The notes beneath the pieces were generated by a model. It made no database searches and was not told the origin of the DNA. It saw nothing but the letters and a program-made list of their open reading frames with translations. From Ricordea florida (taxonomy: Eukaryota > Cnidaria > Anthozoa > Corallimorpharia > Ricordeidae), in the NCBI GenBank assembly GCA_949710005.1, contig OX453272.1:29383630-29447629 (forward strand): a stretch of DNA of 64,000 bases, read 5' to 3'. Below, in pieces: positions 1-10,157 of the stretch; the first letter of the stretch is position 1; each line of letters starts with the position of its first letter. A program made the translations under genes and the position numbers.

Positions 1-271
1 AATAAAATTTGAACCAAGGATAAAATTGCACTACAACATATGTATCACCTTCTTGTTACGTAAATAATGATTTTGTTGTTTTGTCCCTTTTTAACTAGAA
101 CTTTAAAACAATTTACGGAAGATTAAGTTTATTTTATTGAAAAGGAAGATAGGAAATTCCGGGAGGTGTGGGTTATACGTGAACCCTCAGGAACGGAAAT
201 TCCGAGGAGGTGGGGGGCTCTATTCGGAAGAACCATCCGTCGGGGGTATGGATATTTTCTGGAATCACACA

Positions 272-793
272 TTTTATTTTTTTCTGAAGCATCTCAGCGG
301 GCCGGAATCCCAAATTCTCGAATCTGATTGGCTAATCGCGCGCTCGTAACCGGTCCAGCTTTTTACGATACGGACCACGGTCCGGATTTTCATCCGCGCT
401 ATTCGCGGCAAATTGAAATTGTCGCGAAAGTTTACAAACAAAGGCAACAGTTACTCGTAAACAACTTCCCGTGGAAATATTAATATGTAAGGAAAATATA
501 AATTCAGAAGAAAATGGATTCAGACGAGAGTGTACACAGCGAAAGTGAATTTTACTACCCAGAAGAAGAAACCCGCAACGAAACGACGGCAAATATGAAG
601 AAGTCCAGCGGAAAAAAAGCAAACAAACAGAAAAAATAAATAAGTTATTTACCGGTCTAGGTCGGTCCTTATGGGAAAAAAACTGTGCCCTTGGTCTTGA
701 GTACGACCCTCGGCCTTCGGCCTCGGGCCGTACTCAAGACGTCGGGCACAGTTTTTTCCCATACGGACCTCCCGCCCGGTAAATAACATATAT
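272..793. mobile_element. Hairpin-bearing MITE, longest of three copies
   Basis: Related sequence occurs at 34390-34712 and 60304-60626, so this is a dispersed non-autonomous element. The left part carries the string GATTGGCTAATCGCGCGC and a palindromic ACGGACCACGGTCCG-like stretch. The right part (about 646-787) is a near-perfect foldback: TTATTTACCGG near 646 pairs with CCGGTAAATAA near 780, and the arms include AACTGTGCCC and GGGCACAGTT around a CGGCCTTCGGCC core. Only this copy keeps an internal segment (about 455-615) with a 41-codon ORF. Exact ends and target-site duplication were not resolved. Confidence 0.6.
514..639 (+). CDS. 41-codon ORF inside the hairpin MITE, function unknown
   Basis: An uninterrupted frame from ATG at 514 to TAA at 637. 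It starts MDSDESVHSESEFYYPEEE and ends in a lysine-rich tail, so it is acidic and serine-rich first and basic later. It lies wholly in the segment missing from the two shorter copies of the element. It could be the 5' end of a protein of the autonomous parent or a chance ORF. No family recognised. Confidence 0.3.
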   Translation: MDSDESVHSESEFYYPEEETRNETTANMKKSSGKKANKQKK

Positions 794-839
794 GTCTTTG
801 TTTTTATTAACACTGAATGAGTGAGTTTAAAACTCATGC

Positions 840-1172
840 AATATTATGTCTGTTAATCTTTCCCCCCATCATCTGGATTTTTATTTATTCTCTTTCCTCA
901 TTCAAGGTTTGTTGTTACATGCCTGTAATGTTTACCTGTGCAGGCATCTATAAACTTTGTTGATTTTAGTCCATCCATCTAATCTCTATCCTTGATGACA
1001 TAATCTCTTAAATCGGTTTGTGTATTCATTCTTCCATTCATTTATTCATTTCTTAATTTATTTACTCACTGACATATATATTTGCATTTTATTATTATTA
1101 AAGATAAGCCCAAAAAGCATGGTAAAACAAAAACTAGAGTAAGAAGTTGGGAACAAAAGCAAAAGGAGCAGA
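840..1172 (+). pseudogene. Possible relic of the GLEBS gene: intron homology plus a lysine-rich exon
   Basis: The stretch 840-1040 resembles U0 intron sequence at about 39650-39840 (both contain TTTGTTGATTTTA, CATCCATC and CTGTTTACCTGTG-like words), so an ancient copy of the gene family may have reached here. It is followed by an acceptor-like TTATTATTAAAG and an open stretch reading KPKKHGKTKTRVRSWEQKQK up to a good donor GTAAGT at 1173. The exon itself is not recognised and has no counterpart in the other copies. Homology by eye only. Confidence 0.3.
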
Positions 1173-1230
1173 CTGGTAAGTTAAGTCAGTGGCATACGCT
1201 ATCACAAGAACTAACAATCATATCAACTAA

Positions 1231-1525
1231 GGGACGGACCATTAGAAAAGTGATTGGGGGGGGGGGGGAATTTTCAGCTTGCGCGAATTTTTTTTCCCTC
1301 ACTGCTTGTGCAGGAAGTTTTTTTCCAGGTGAACCCCTCTGCGCGAATTTTGTTTTTACTACGTGTGAACAAGTCACAATTGGACCTTCCTTCTGCATGA
1401 ATTTTTTTTTTACCTTCTTCTTTGCATTAATTTTTTTTCTTGGCATTTTCCCTTGCATGAATGTTTTTTTGGTTTTTTCCCCACCCCCTCCCAGTCCCCC
1501 CATCACTTTTCTAATGGTCCGTCCC
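1231..1525. mobile_element. TIR MITE, GGGACGGACCATTAG family, copy 1
   Basis: Termini are perfect inverted repeats, GGGACGGACCATTAGAAAAG at the left and its complement at the right. Flanks share TAA (1228-1230 and 1526-1528). The interior is G-tract / C-tract bounded and consists of imperfect repeats of a TTGCATGAATTTTTTTT-like word. Two further copies lie at 24239-24507 and 51674-51950, where the flanks show an 8-bp TTATTTAA duplication. Confidence 0.75.
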
Positions 1526-2470
1526 TAAGTGAAACTGTGTAAGACTGTTCCATTTTTGATAGCGTTTTTCAAGTTTATTTCTGTTAGAAGCAATTTTTTG
1601 TTCTATTTAGTAAGTTGCATTAATCTTGGCTATGAAAACATTTAGAGAGGGATGTATGATTTACCTCCATATACGCAAAATTTAGCCAATGATGTAAAAT
1701 GACTTAAAGGTAAAATCTTCAGCATTACAAACTCCAAAGAGGTTACATTTTCTAAGGTTAAGGTTGCTGTAGCTATCTCTTGTTTAAAAAGCTAAGAAGA
1801 AAATTTTCACAATGTCTCCGTTATGTTCCATTGGAAAAGTAAGTGCTCGGGGGACTTAACCTTCTGATTGATAAAAGGCACAGAGAGGTGAATCAAGCAT
1901 TTTATGTCTAAATAATTTGTCGCGTGTAAATAGAGTATTGTTTAACAATTTGTACTGAAATTCTCATTTTTGTTTCGAGCGTAAGCCTAAAGGGTAGACG
2001 GAGTAAATCTCTCCTTACTCCACAGAAAGCATGGGAATTATAGCTTCATTTCCATTTGGCAAAGGTGTAGTTTGCTCTTTACGTTTAAATTCATTATAAA
2101 TTATTTTAGATGTAGCTTTAAAAACGCTGACATTTGAGCTGTCTATCTTTATTTGAAAATTGTTATTCACCGGAGGATGAATGTGCTCTTGAAAGTCTCC
2201 ATTCGTTAGAAATAACATTGATGGCACCCATCAATTTGAAGTACTGAAGAGGGGATAATTGTAATTGTAAAATCTTTTCACATTCAAGAAACCTGCGAGT
2301 ATCAGATATCAGATCACTTATTTTTCAATTTTGTGGTCCGCCAGATATTTTTATGTAATAGAACTATATTCTAACTGAAAATAATATTTTCAGTTTGAAT
2401 ATAATTTTGTTCCATACTGTTTGATTCACCACATCTTCATAGGACAGTACATGTCTTTCGCTCAAATCAT
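1526..2470. other. No recognisable gene
   Basis: AT-rich sequence with only short random frames on both strands. I see no splice-bounded coding stretch, RNA gene or repeat I can name. Confidence 0.5.
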
Positions 2471-2830
2471 GCCATGCTTAGAGGCATTCCATGTAGAAAT
2501 TCGTAAGATAGATAGGAAGTTTGCAGGTGTCAAAAGTATTGTGCAAGGTACCGGTAAATTTTCTACCATCATCACCTAAGCGTGTGTTGAGAATACTCTT
2601 CCATTGGCTACTATACTCTTCAATGTATAGTTTGAAGGTGATAATTTTCTGTGACAAAATCATGGATTTGAATATCAAGCATCTTCAGGCCACCAAACTC
2701 CACACCATTGATGAGTCCAGGGAAACATTTCTCTTGTCATTCGCTCTCCAGATAAATCGATAGAGCAGTTTATTAACATCTTTTATAAGATTATCTGAGA
2801 TCGAAGTTAAGCAGGCTTTGTATATAAACT
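2470..2830 (-). pseudogene. L1/Tx1-like non-LTR retrotransposon, C-terminal ORF2 fragment
   Basis: On the minus strand the translation contains LIKDVNKLLYRFIWRANDK, then in a second frame LINGVEFGGLKMLDI, then back to SSQWKSILNTRLGDDG and CKLPIYLTNFYMECL. These match the order and spacing of the region after the reverse-transcriptase palm in L1/Tx1-type LINEs (core: LLFxFxWxGxD, DxxxGGLxMxDI, SPWKxxL). At least two frameshifts break it. It abuts the Gypsy fossil at about 2830-2845, so one element interrupted or was joined to the other. Confidence 0.65.
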
Positions 2831-2839
2831 CGCTCTGAT

Positions 2840-4710
2840 TCAAATCTTGTAAAATTTCGTCAGTGGTGGCTATTGGGTATCGCTCTCGTTTTACTGCCAT
2901 ACTGGCTTGTCGCATATTTACACACAAACGGATGTCACCCGAGGGTTTTGGCCTTACCACTACTGATGAGACCCACGAATTTGGTCCTTTCACTTTCTCG
3001 ATAATATCTAGTTCAACAAGTTCATCCGGTTTGGCACTCAGCTTATTACGAAGGTGGTACGGAATTCGTCTAATTGGTTGTGCAACGGGTTATACTGCTG
3101 GATCAATTGGAATTTTTCGGTGGAAATCCTTTAGTTTGCCGATACCTTCACTACACCCTAGAAATTGTTCAAAAATGCTAGATTCCCCTTTAGCTCCATG
3201 CATAAAAACGTCTAGTGAGTTGTCATGAGCTCCCATCTTCAAAACTTGAACGAAATTGCAGTTTCTTACCAAAGAAGGGCGTGTCCCTCATTTTCGGTAA
3301 CAACAACTTCAACCTCGCTTAACACTTTCTCTCCAACTGACAGCTCTGCAGTGAAAGTGCCTGCAACTTGAAATGGCTAATTACTACTACAGTATACGCA
3401 TACAACTTCTTCCTTGCCGAACTTGAAACGCACACAACCTTATTTGCGTTCAGATATTCCCATCCATTCTGACCTCTAACATTGCAACTAGCACCAGAAT
3501 CAATAATCATTGTCATGGGTGAACCTCCTACTTCAACAGAGACTCTCCCATCACTCAAAACATCTGAATCGTGAGAAATTCCTGATGCGTATTTACAGTC
3601 ATCACTCTGCTTATCTTCAGCTTCCAGCTCCCTTGCATGGTGCGTTGCACGACTCCTTTTAGCGTCTAGTCTACGTAGACCTCCAACGACTTGGCCACGG
3701 TTTTGTTTCTCCTTCAAAATGGCCTGGTCCATTGCAATTTGTACATTGCGCTCCTCTTGCTGGGCACTGGCGACCGTTGGCTTTATGCCCCATATATCAG
3801 GGTCGTAACGAGGTATATGGGATCAGGGATCAAAGGCCTGCAAAGGGGTGGGATCAGGGATCACAGTAAGGGATCTGGGATCACAGCCCGTGGGATCGGG
3901 ATCAGCGGTGTTTCTCATGGAATCAGGGATCAGAATTCTGATCGCTTTTGGGATCAGGGATCAAAATTCTGGGTAAAAAAATGGGATCAGCTACGAAAAA
4001 ATATACCTCGTTACGACCCTGATATTTCCACAACAGAAACACTTGACATTTCTTGCACTCCCATTTTTTTCTGGAATTCCTTTTTCCATCCACACTATTC
4101 ACCTCAGTATGTGTCTCATCAGCTCCCCCTTCAATTGAACGAGCCTGTTTTTGGGATTCCTCCATAGAACGGGCAATTTCTCGTAACTGTAGCAGTGTTA
4201 ATTCTCAACCTTTCTGGAGTAACTTCCAACGGAGTTCATGTGACGAACAATTGCTGATCACTTGATCACGAATTTGCTCATCAATAGCAGGAGCATCTCC
4301 AAATTCGCATGTTTGGGCTTTTTGTCTCAATCTGGTTACAAACTGTTCGATGGTGTTGTTGGCTAATTGAATTGTTTCACGAAAACAAAGCCTTTCATAC
4401 GGAACATTCGCTAGCGGTTTGAAACTTTGCCCAAGGCCGCCTTCGCTTTCTCTGATCTCTATCTGCTATCTGATTCTCTTTCGTTGAGCGTAAAAAAATA
4501 TCCTGAACATTTAATCCGGCGGTGTGCGGTACTAAAGCCTTCCTTTTCCCGTCGCAAACAATTCAAAAGCTTGCAGCCACCTTACCCAGTGAGCGGAAAT
4601 GCTAGCCGTTTCCGAACGGTCAAAGGGCCTTAATCCTTGTGCATCGCTTAAATGTATACTTGACATCTCGCTCAAAACTCCTCGGATAACTGTCCTCGTC
4701 GCCTAAATGA
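2840..4710 (-). pseudogene. Degraded Ty3/Gypsy LTR retrotransposon (gag, zinc knuckle, protease, start of RT)
   Basis: Read 5' to 3' on the minus strand. A gag-like segment begins near 4700 (frame with PFDRSETASISAHWVRW) and runs with stops to an acidic/basic region near 4100. Two CCHC zinc knuckles lie at about 4060-4020 and 3795-3740, the first split by a MITE. An aspartic-protease motif IIDSGASCN sits near 3510-3480. The N-terminal RT motif KPSGDIRLCVNMRQA sits near 2950-2905, followed by a YPI-type motif. Stops and frameshifts occur throughout and the element ends abruptly at about 2845 within RT, so it is a dead fossil. LTRs were not identified with confidence. Confidence 0.75.
3796..4023. 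mobile_element. TIR MITE inside the Gypsy gag zinc knuckle
   Basis: Perfect inverted termini ATCAGGGTCGTAACGAGG and complement (23 bp in all, 3796-3818 against 4001-4023). The interior holds about ten GGGATCAGGGATC-type words. Flanking AT at 3794-3795 and 4024-4025 fits a 2-bp target duplication. Removing the element and one AT rejoins the two halves of the retrotransposon zinc knuckle in one frame, which supports the boundaries. A 2-bp AT duplication is also what the ISL2EU element at 10007 shows. Confidence 0.7.
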
Positions 4711-5878
4711 AGTGTATTTACGGATTTGACCAGGGCAACGGCTACAACGTTCACATCCTTGCACAGGTGATGCACATGTATATTCACGCCATGCGCATGC
4801 TTCATACAGAACATTCAATATATCGCGTTGTTACAAGGAGAACCTCCCAGAACCTTTTAACATGCGGATGTTTGCGTAGTCACGCAGCATTCCTTCTGGA
4901 GAGTTATAGAAAACACTAAAACATGATGTAACCGAGTTAAGTAATCATACTATAACGAGAACCACTACGTGGAACTTACCGGGGCCCAGTGGGACACGGG
5001 ATTGCATAGATATAGTTAACCTCTCGCACCTCTCACGGTGGAAGGTTCACTCAATGTAGATAGCTTTGATAAGTCGCTCTTATTCTCGATAAGTTTCACG
5101 ATGGAAGGTTCACTCTTAAGTGATCGCTCGTAAATTGTCTCTCCAATTATTCAATCTTACATTTTCGCTCATAAACTAGTGCATCGTAAAGGTTGGGGAA
5201 CAAAAAGGTGTAATCTTTCTCTTGGCTGTCCTCCATGCCTCGTGCTTTTCAAAATGGCGGATAAGATTTCAATGAGCCAGCGAGCAAGAGTAACGAGCCA
5301 GCGATATATCTCAGTCAGCGATATATCCCTAACAATGTAACGTTGAAAAAACGACAGAAACCGTCTGCATTCTATAACCTTCGGCTAGGCCCCGGTAAAT
5401 AGTTGTTATTGTAATCTTCCGAATATTCTAGAATTCTCTGTAACTTTATATAAGGAACGTTACCACACAGCTCCAGCACCTACTTGCGTACGCTCGGAAG
5501 TAGTCTAGAGTTGTTTGGAAATGTCTAGAGAAGCTATCTGAAGGAAACAAGAGCTATTTGCCCTCCACTGGATTTTTCAAAAGAGCTCCTGAGTTATGGT
5601 GTCAGTGGTGACTGACGTTATTTAGTTTTGTTAAGAGATAGCTTGTTAACGTATATTTAAGTTTAGCGATCGCTCCCTTTGTAGACTACCCGAATTTCAA
5701 TTGCCAGTTTCACATAAATAGTTGCTTTCGTAGCGGAAGTACGTTTGTCACTCTTTTCTGTTTGGACAGAGAACAGGCTTATTTATTTGTCTCGTAACAG
5801 CGTGTACTTTTGTTTTCTTTAATTGTGAAACCATCTGTCACTTTGAAGGAGCGCAAATGTGAACAAAAATAATACTAA
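4711..5878. other. Non-coding; possible LTR-like promoter near 5337-5560
   Basis: No supported gene. Around 5337-5560 there is a TGTAACG start, a TATATAAGG box at about 5448-5456 followed by CACACAGCTCC, and later GGTGTCAGTGGTGAC at about 5600, an arrangement reminiscent of an LTR followed by a primer-binding-like site. No second LTR is visible, so a solo LTR is only a possibility. Confidence 0.3.
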
Positions 5879-6046
5879 GAGGTCATGGGTTCGAATCCCG
5901 TTCAGGCCTGAGTTTTTTTTTTTTTTTTTTTCAGGCTTTAATTTCACAGCTGCTTAAGTTGTGTGCATAACTGCGATGATCAATTAATGTCATTTCATAC
6001 TAATCCGCAGTTCAAATATATGGTCTTTCATATATTCATTTGCATC
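5879..6046 (+). repeat. 5'-truncated tRNA-derived SINE
   Basis: Begins inside the tRNA-like head with GGTCATGGGTTCGAATCCCG (B-box and T-arm), then a T-rich run, TTCAGGCTTTAATTTCACAG, and ends TATATTCATTTGCATC. The same body follows the complete tRNA-like head at 33545 and recurs at 27096, 54539 and 59459. Confidence 0.65.
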
Positions 6047-6516
6047 AAAAATAATACTGTCGACGACTCGTGTTGAATGCAAAGCGCTTCATTCCAAGGA
6101 CTACCCTAAAGGAGAGTCACCCTTTACCTTCTTCGCGAAAGAAAGAAGGGAGAATCTGCCGAAAAGGTAAAGGGTGACTACTGGCAGGGTATCCAAAGAC
6201 ATAACCAAGGTTCGGAACATGAAAATATGAAGATAACACAACACTACTTGAAGTCAAGCATTTTTTTAAACTTGGTCTTCAGAATTCGTGGAGGCAGTTC
6301 GAGACGTTCTTTTGTTATTTATTGCAGCCTCTTCACTGTCTTGACGCGTCTGGTTAATATATCCCGATTTTTCAGACCCCTTGATGTTTTGAAATTTCGC
6401 AAATTTTTGCACCCATAACAAAAACTAGTAAAAGGGATACCGGCCGAGAGACACTGGCTTTGAAAACAATCATGGCTCGCATGGCTCGCATGACTTGCCT
6501 GACTCGCTGGCTCGCA
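6047..6516. other. Non-coding flank before U1
   Basis: Contains a short hairpin (GTCACCCTTTACCTT near 6117 against AAGGTAAAGGGTGAC near 6163) and, at 6470-6516, GGCTCGC-rich sequence ending CTCGCACATTAG. That ending is also the right end of the dispersed repeats near 16440-16530 and 44849-45124. The U1 duplication boundary coincides with it. Confidence 0.45.
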
Positions 6517-6618
6517 CATTAGGCAAACCCGTTGGCGAAGCTCATCAGTTGATGTCTAATGCCTCTCCATGTCCGACCCATCCTCCTAATCTATATTTCT
6601 GTATTTGTTTTATTTTAG

Positions 6619-6683
6619 CGTCTCCCAGTGTCACAACCAAGTTTGGTGTATGGACATTTATTGGAACTCCATACAAGTTTGAT
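6619..6683 (+). CDS. U1 GLEBS exon a
   Basis: First GLEBS exon of copy U1. Acceptor TATTTTAG precedes it and donor GTATGC follows. It enters at phase 1 and leaves at phase 0. Translation ends FGVWTFIGTPYKFD. In vertebrate NUP98 the Rae1-binding GLEBS element begins with GT..KF, which matches here. Exon b at 7907 continues in phase 0. Upstream exons of U1 are not present; the duplication starts only about 100 bp before this exon, so U1 has no visible promoter or start. Confidence 0.6.
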
Positions 6684-7584
6684 GTATGCATGTAGTGTCT
6701 TCTGTTTGAGCTACAATAATATGAAATGAGCAGAAAGATAATAGGAGAGGAATCCTCCAATTAAGGTTTTGGTTTCAGTGTTGATTTTTGATGTCTTGCC
6801 TCTAATGCTCTTTAATTAGTAGAGACCTAGCAGCAAAAAATAGAAATCTGGCATTTTTGAAAAGATTACAACTAACAAAAATCCACTTGAATTTTCTTGC
6901 GCATTCAACCATAGAATAAATTCCTATTAGTTCCTAGTTAAATGAATCAATCAATGGATCAATCAAAGCAGCGATTTTACTGGTACACACAGTAAAATTA
7001 AAACGTTGCTGAGAAGAGCTGATGTGGCCATAAAATATGAGAAAGCCTGGAATCAAAATTAAAGTCATGATAAATTAAATTTGGTCTGTAAATGCTGAAC
7101 TCTAGGATGGGCTTAGATGTGTTCAAATATGCACAGTTTGCTCATAAGTCTCAATTACTTAAATTAAAGTGTACCTCAGGCGTGCATAATTGCATGTTTT
7201 TTTATAATCAGGTGACCATGGAGGATGATCTATTGTTGATGTTTGAGTTTCCTCCTTATATATCACTTAAAAGTTAAAGGAATAACATTTTAGTAGTATC
7301 AAACTATGTCAGATCAGAGAATGTTACTTACTTACCTGTGAAAGCTGTAATCTAATTAGCGTAGAGATTAAACATAAAAAAAAATCATAATCTAGTAGCT
7401 GTAATAATAGAATATCCCTTATTTTTTTGGTGCCAAAGAAGAGATTTGTAAATGTACAGCTAACTCGTCCACAGAGATTGAAAACTAGTTGAGTTATGCA
7501 AATCAGACATTTGAGTAGTCTCTTAAAAGAACTTAATAAACAAAGCAAAGGACCATGCAGTTAGTAATCCTCAAAAGTGGTCAT

Positions 7585-7700
7585 GATCGCTTACGAGAGC
7601 TTTTCATTACAGACTGTAAGAGACAGTTCAAATACGTTTTCTCAGAAGTGCTCAAAACTAGACCTGGTCGCTTACGAGAGTGGTTGTAAGGAGAGCCTCA
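7585..7700. repeat. Dispersed GGTCGCTTACGAGAG repeat in the GLEBS intron
   Basis: Two CGCTTACGAGAG words 80 bp apart with homologous spacing in U2 (about 18650-18755), U3 (about 45880-45990) and, diverged, in U0 (about 42650-42745). A related sequence occurs at 32705-32790 and 58620-58700. It is probably an old repeat fixed in the intron before duplication. Confidence 0.45.
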
Positions 7701-7906
7701 ACTGCATTTTGTTCTGCAACATGCATACCAGGCTTCAAAAGCAAAACTAATTTTATTTCCATATGAAATGAACTTAATTCATTTAGGAGACTATTAATTC
7801 TTTTCCTATGGTGCCCTCTAGAACAATGTGACAATTTTTTCCCCTTTTTTGAGGGGGGGGGATGCTATTGAATTTGTACAGTGTTAACAGTAGTCTAATT
7901 TGTCAG

Positions 7907-8008
7907 GCGGTTGTTGGTCATGATGAGATGGTTAGAGGAAGTATTAAAGTGACAGAGAGGTTCCAGATCATAACTCTGATGAGCGAGTACTCAGGAAAGA
8001 GTTTTGAG
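7907..8008 (+). CDS. U1 GLEBS exon b (core of the Rae1-binding motif)
   Basis: A 34-codon, phase 0/0 exon with acceptor TTTGTCAG and donor GTTAGT. It reads AVVGHDEMVRG, then KVTERFQIITLM, SEYSGKSFE. Aligned to NUP98 GLEBS it matches G.D.MV in the first half and I.TxM.EYxxKSxE in the second, only two residues shorter between them. This segment wraps on the Rae1 beta-propeller in NUP98. The identical exon is in U3 (46204-46305), a diverged one is in U0 (42977-43075), and U2 lacks it. Confidence 0.7.
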
Positions 8009-8469
8009 GTTAGTTTCACTTTAGCTCTGAATAGGCTATTAAGGTCTATATGATCTATGAATAGGTACTAACATTGATTGTTTGCATGCAGTCTATTGTT
8101 GATTCACTTTATTTATTGCCAACGTCAATCTTAATTTAGCAACGCATTGCCTCCTGATATGTGTAACTTAAAGGACTGTATACTCTTGCCACGCCGTAAA
8201 ATCTTTCATTACTCAGTAATAATGTAATCTATTATTTTTTGTTTTATTTATTTATATTTAGGTAAGTTATCTTTTTGAAGTAATGTAAATGTATTTGATA
8301 ATAATTATATATGATTATTCCTCTATTAATTACGTGTATATTCATTTTGTTGTATATATGTTGTAGTTAGTAGTAGGCTTAGTGGTAGTGTTGGTGTTGC
8401 AAAGAGCCACCTAGCAGATGATCTGAATAAACTCGTTATTATCAGTACCATTATTATTACTTTCTTGTT

Positions 8470-8502
<33 letters not shown>

Positions 8503-8602
8503 GTTTTTGTTGTTGTTATTATTGTTTTTGATGTTACTATAAACATCTCTGTTTGGCATATATGCACTGCCGATTTAATAATTGTGAAGGTTGTTTATGC
8601 AG

Positions 8603-8744
8603 GAGTTGCGGTGGGAAGATTACGAGGTACCAAGATGTCAGAGGCAAACATGGAGATCATTTAAGACTGAAATCCGCAATACGTCCCATTCTACTTCAGT
8701 TTCTCGGTTTCAATCAACGCCACCAACGCCCGACTGTTCTCCAA
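8603..8744 (+). CDS. U1 GLEBS exon c
   Basis: Acceptor TTTATGCAG; starts ELRWEDYEVPRCQRQ and continues serine/threonine-rich to SRFQSTPPTPDCSP. Donor GTTAGT at 8745, phase 1. ELRxEDY is the most conserved end of the NUP98 GLEBS element (EELRLEDYQ in vertebrates as I recall it). Joined to exon b it gives SFE-ELRWEDY, matching that element. The next exon (9038) begins with the two bases needed to complete a serine codon. Confidence 0.65.
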
Positions 8745-9037
8745 GTTAGTGAATAAATATAGAGCTAAGTATGGAGGGATTTCGGACATCACTGGGCTCA
8801 GATATAACGCACCTATCAATGTTAGTGTAGCTATGGGAAGGCCTAGGACATCTGAGGGGGGGAGGGACATGAGAAAGAAAGTCTTCGTTATAATACAGAC
8901 AGCATTACGAAGACATTCATTAAAATGAGCAAATGCGGCTCTCTCATCTTGGTCATCAAAACGATGCAAAGCAAAACAAAACAATTCCGCAAATAGAATC
9001 TGTATATGCACACGTTATTCTTTGCCCCCTTCTCTAG

Positions 9038-9198
9038 GTATGTTTGGTAGCGCAACAACAGAGAAGTTGCAGCCAATTCTTCATAATTGGCAACAACAAC
9101 AACAATCTTTATCTACTTAGCATACATATTTGAACAATAGTGCTGACCCGCAAAGTAGCCGCAACAGAGAAGAAAATTTACAAATGCTCCAAGACAAG
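9038..9198 (+). CDS. U1 exon q, FG/poly-Q stretch with an in-frame TAG
   Basis: Acceptor TTCTCTAG, donor GTGAGG. Reads MFGSATTEKLQPILHNW, five glutamines, SLST, then TAG at 9118-9120. The same frame reopens as HTYLNNSADPQSSRNREENL up to the donor. FGSATT resembles the FG-rich sequence after GLEBS in NUP98. The stop is present at the same place in U2 (19973) and U3 (47415). Either the exon is pseudogenised, or translation ends here, or the real acceptor is the TAG itself and the sequence before it is not exonic. Confidence 0.4.
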
Positions 9199-9769
9199 GT
9201 GAGGAGGGCTCGGGCAAATAGATCGTATCGCAGATTTCCGTTTTTTTGGGGAAGAATGGGGCGCGGAAGGCAGGAGAAAACCGAAAAATAGAAAAGGAAA
9301 CAGGCTACTGGGCCCTTCGCAACATCAATCAGCGCCTGATGCTATGTATGCAAGTGTTAATAAACGGACTGACATGTCTTCTTCATATTGGTAGTCATTC
9401 TCATGCGTCCAACCAGGCACCCAGATTTCTGACCGAGTGCGCAGCGGATACCTACTTGGAATTCCTCTAGCGTAACTTTATTCAGTTGCGCGTGCGTACC
9501 TATAACTAAAACCTCTGTCTAATTATCATTTAGCTGAGCTTATCATTATACCCTAATATCCTAAAACAGCATCAGCATCTGCCTTAACCGTGGTAGCGTC
9601 TGGCCATGGCAGAGAAAGCTGCGTGACATCGGCGAAAGCATGGACGTCCGGATTTTGGGAGGGTTTGTGTGAGTGCTTCAGTCAGCGCTCCTCGTTCAAG
9701 TTCTCGCATATGTGTATTTGTTGTTAGGCTAGTTAAGATCATTTCTTTTCTTTTTTTTTTCGTTGACTA
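9199..9769. other. Intron and 5' leader of the ORF1-like insertion
   Basis: No firm exon. A possible open segment near 9310-9395 (frame with GPSQHQSAPDAMYASV) ends at a GT. From about 9590 the sequence is the leader of the retrotransposon-like ORF starting at 9770, shared with U2 and U3. Confidence 0.35.
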
Positions 9770-10006
9770 ATGGGAGACAAAGTGAAAGCGTTAAAAAGAG
9801 AAAACGATGATTTAAAGAGACAACTGAATGATATGAAGAAGGAATTTCAGTCTGTCAAGTCCAAGATGGCGGAACAGAAAGATTGCCACGAAGTGCCAGC
9901 TACCGCTTTACCAAACACACAGGATGTCCAAATCCTCAGCGACAGCTACGACGCCCTTGTTAAGTCTGAATCGAGCTTGTCAAAAGCGCTGGAAAACGTT
10001 TCTCAT

Positions 10007-10080
10007 ACACCGAATTCATAATGGCGGAGCGCTCGGCCAAGCCTCGGCACGAGAACATCAAAACGAGGCGGGGTAGGATA
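10007..10080 (+). repeat. ISL2EU left terminal inverted repeat
   Basis: 74 bp, begins ACACCGAATTCATAATGGCG and ends GGCGGGGTAGGATA. Matches the complement of 14134-14207 except at six positions. The transposase start codon lies 77 bp inside it. Confidence 0.9.
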
Positions 10081-10157
10081 GCAGCATATGAGGTCGCTTA
10101 CAGGATGTTTCGTGGTGTAATTTCAATGTAACCGTTTAGTTATACATTTTTAGCGTC

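Noticed and set aside
1231..1525. PIF/Harbinger assignment from the TAA flanks
   Set aside because: Another insertion of the family (24239) does not have matching 3-bp flanks but a perfect 8-bp TTATTTAA, so the 3-bp match at 1231 may be chance.
5337..5560. Definite LTR of the Gypsy fossil
   Set aside because: Promoter-like words are on the + strand while the fossil is on the minus strand, and no partner LTR is visible.
7977..8003. CTGATGAG...GAAAG in GLEBS exon b resembling a hammerhead core
   Set aside because: It is coding sequence (LMSEYSGKSF), stem II would have a 2-nt loop, and no stem III or cleavage site follows.
8326..8559. 77-codon minus-strand frame rich in asparagine, repeated in U2, U3 and partly U0
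   Set aside because: It is the translation of an intronic ATT/GTT microsatellite.
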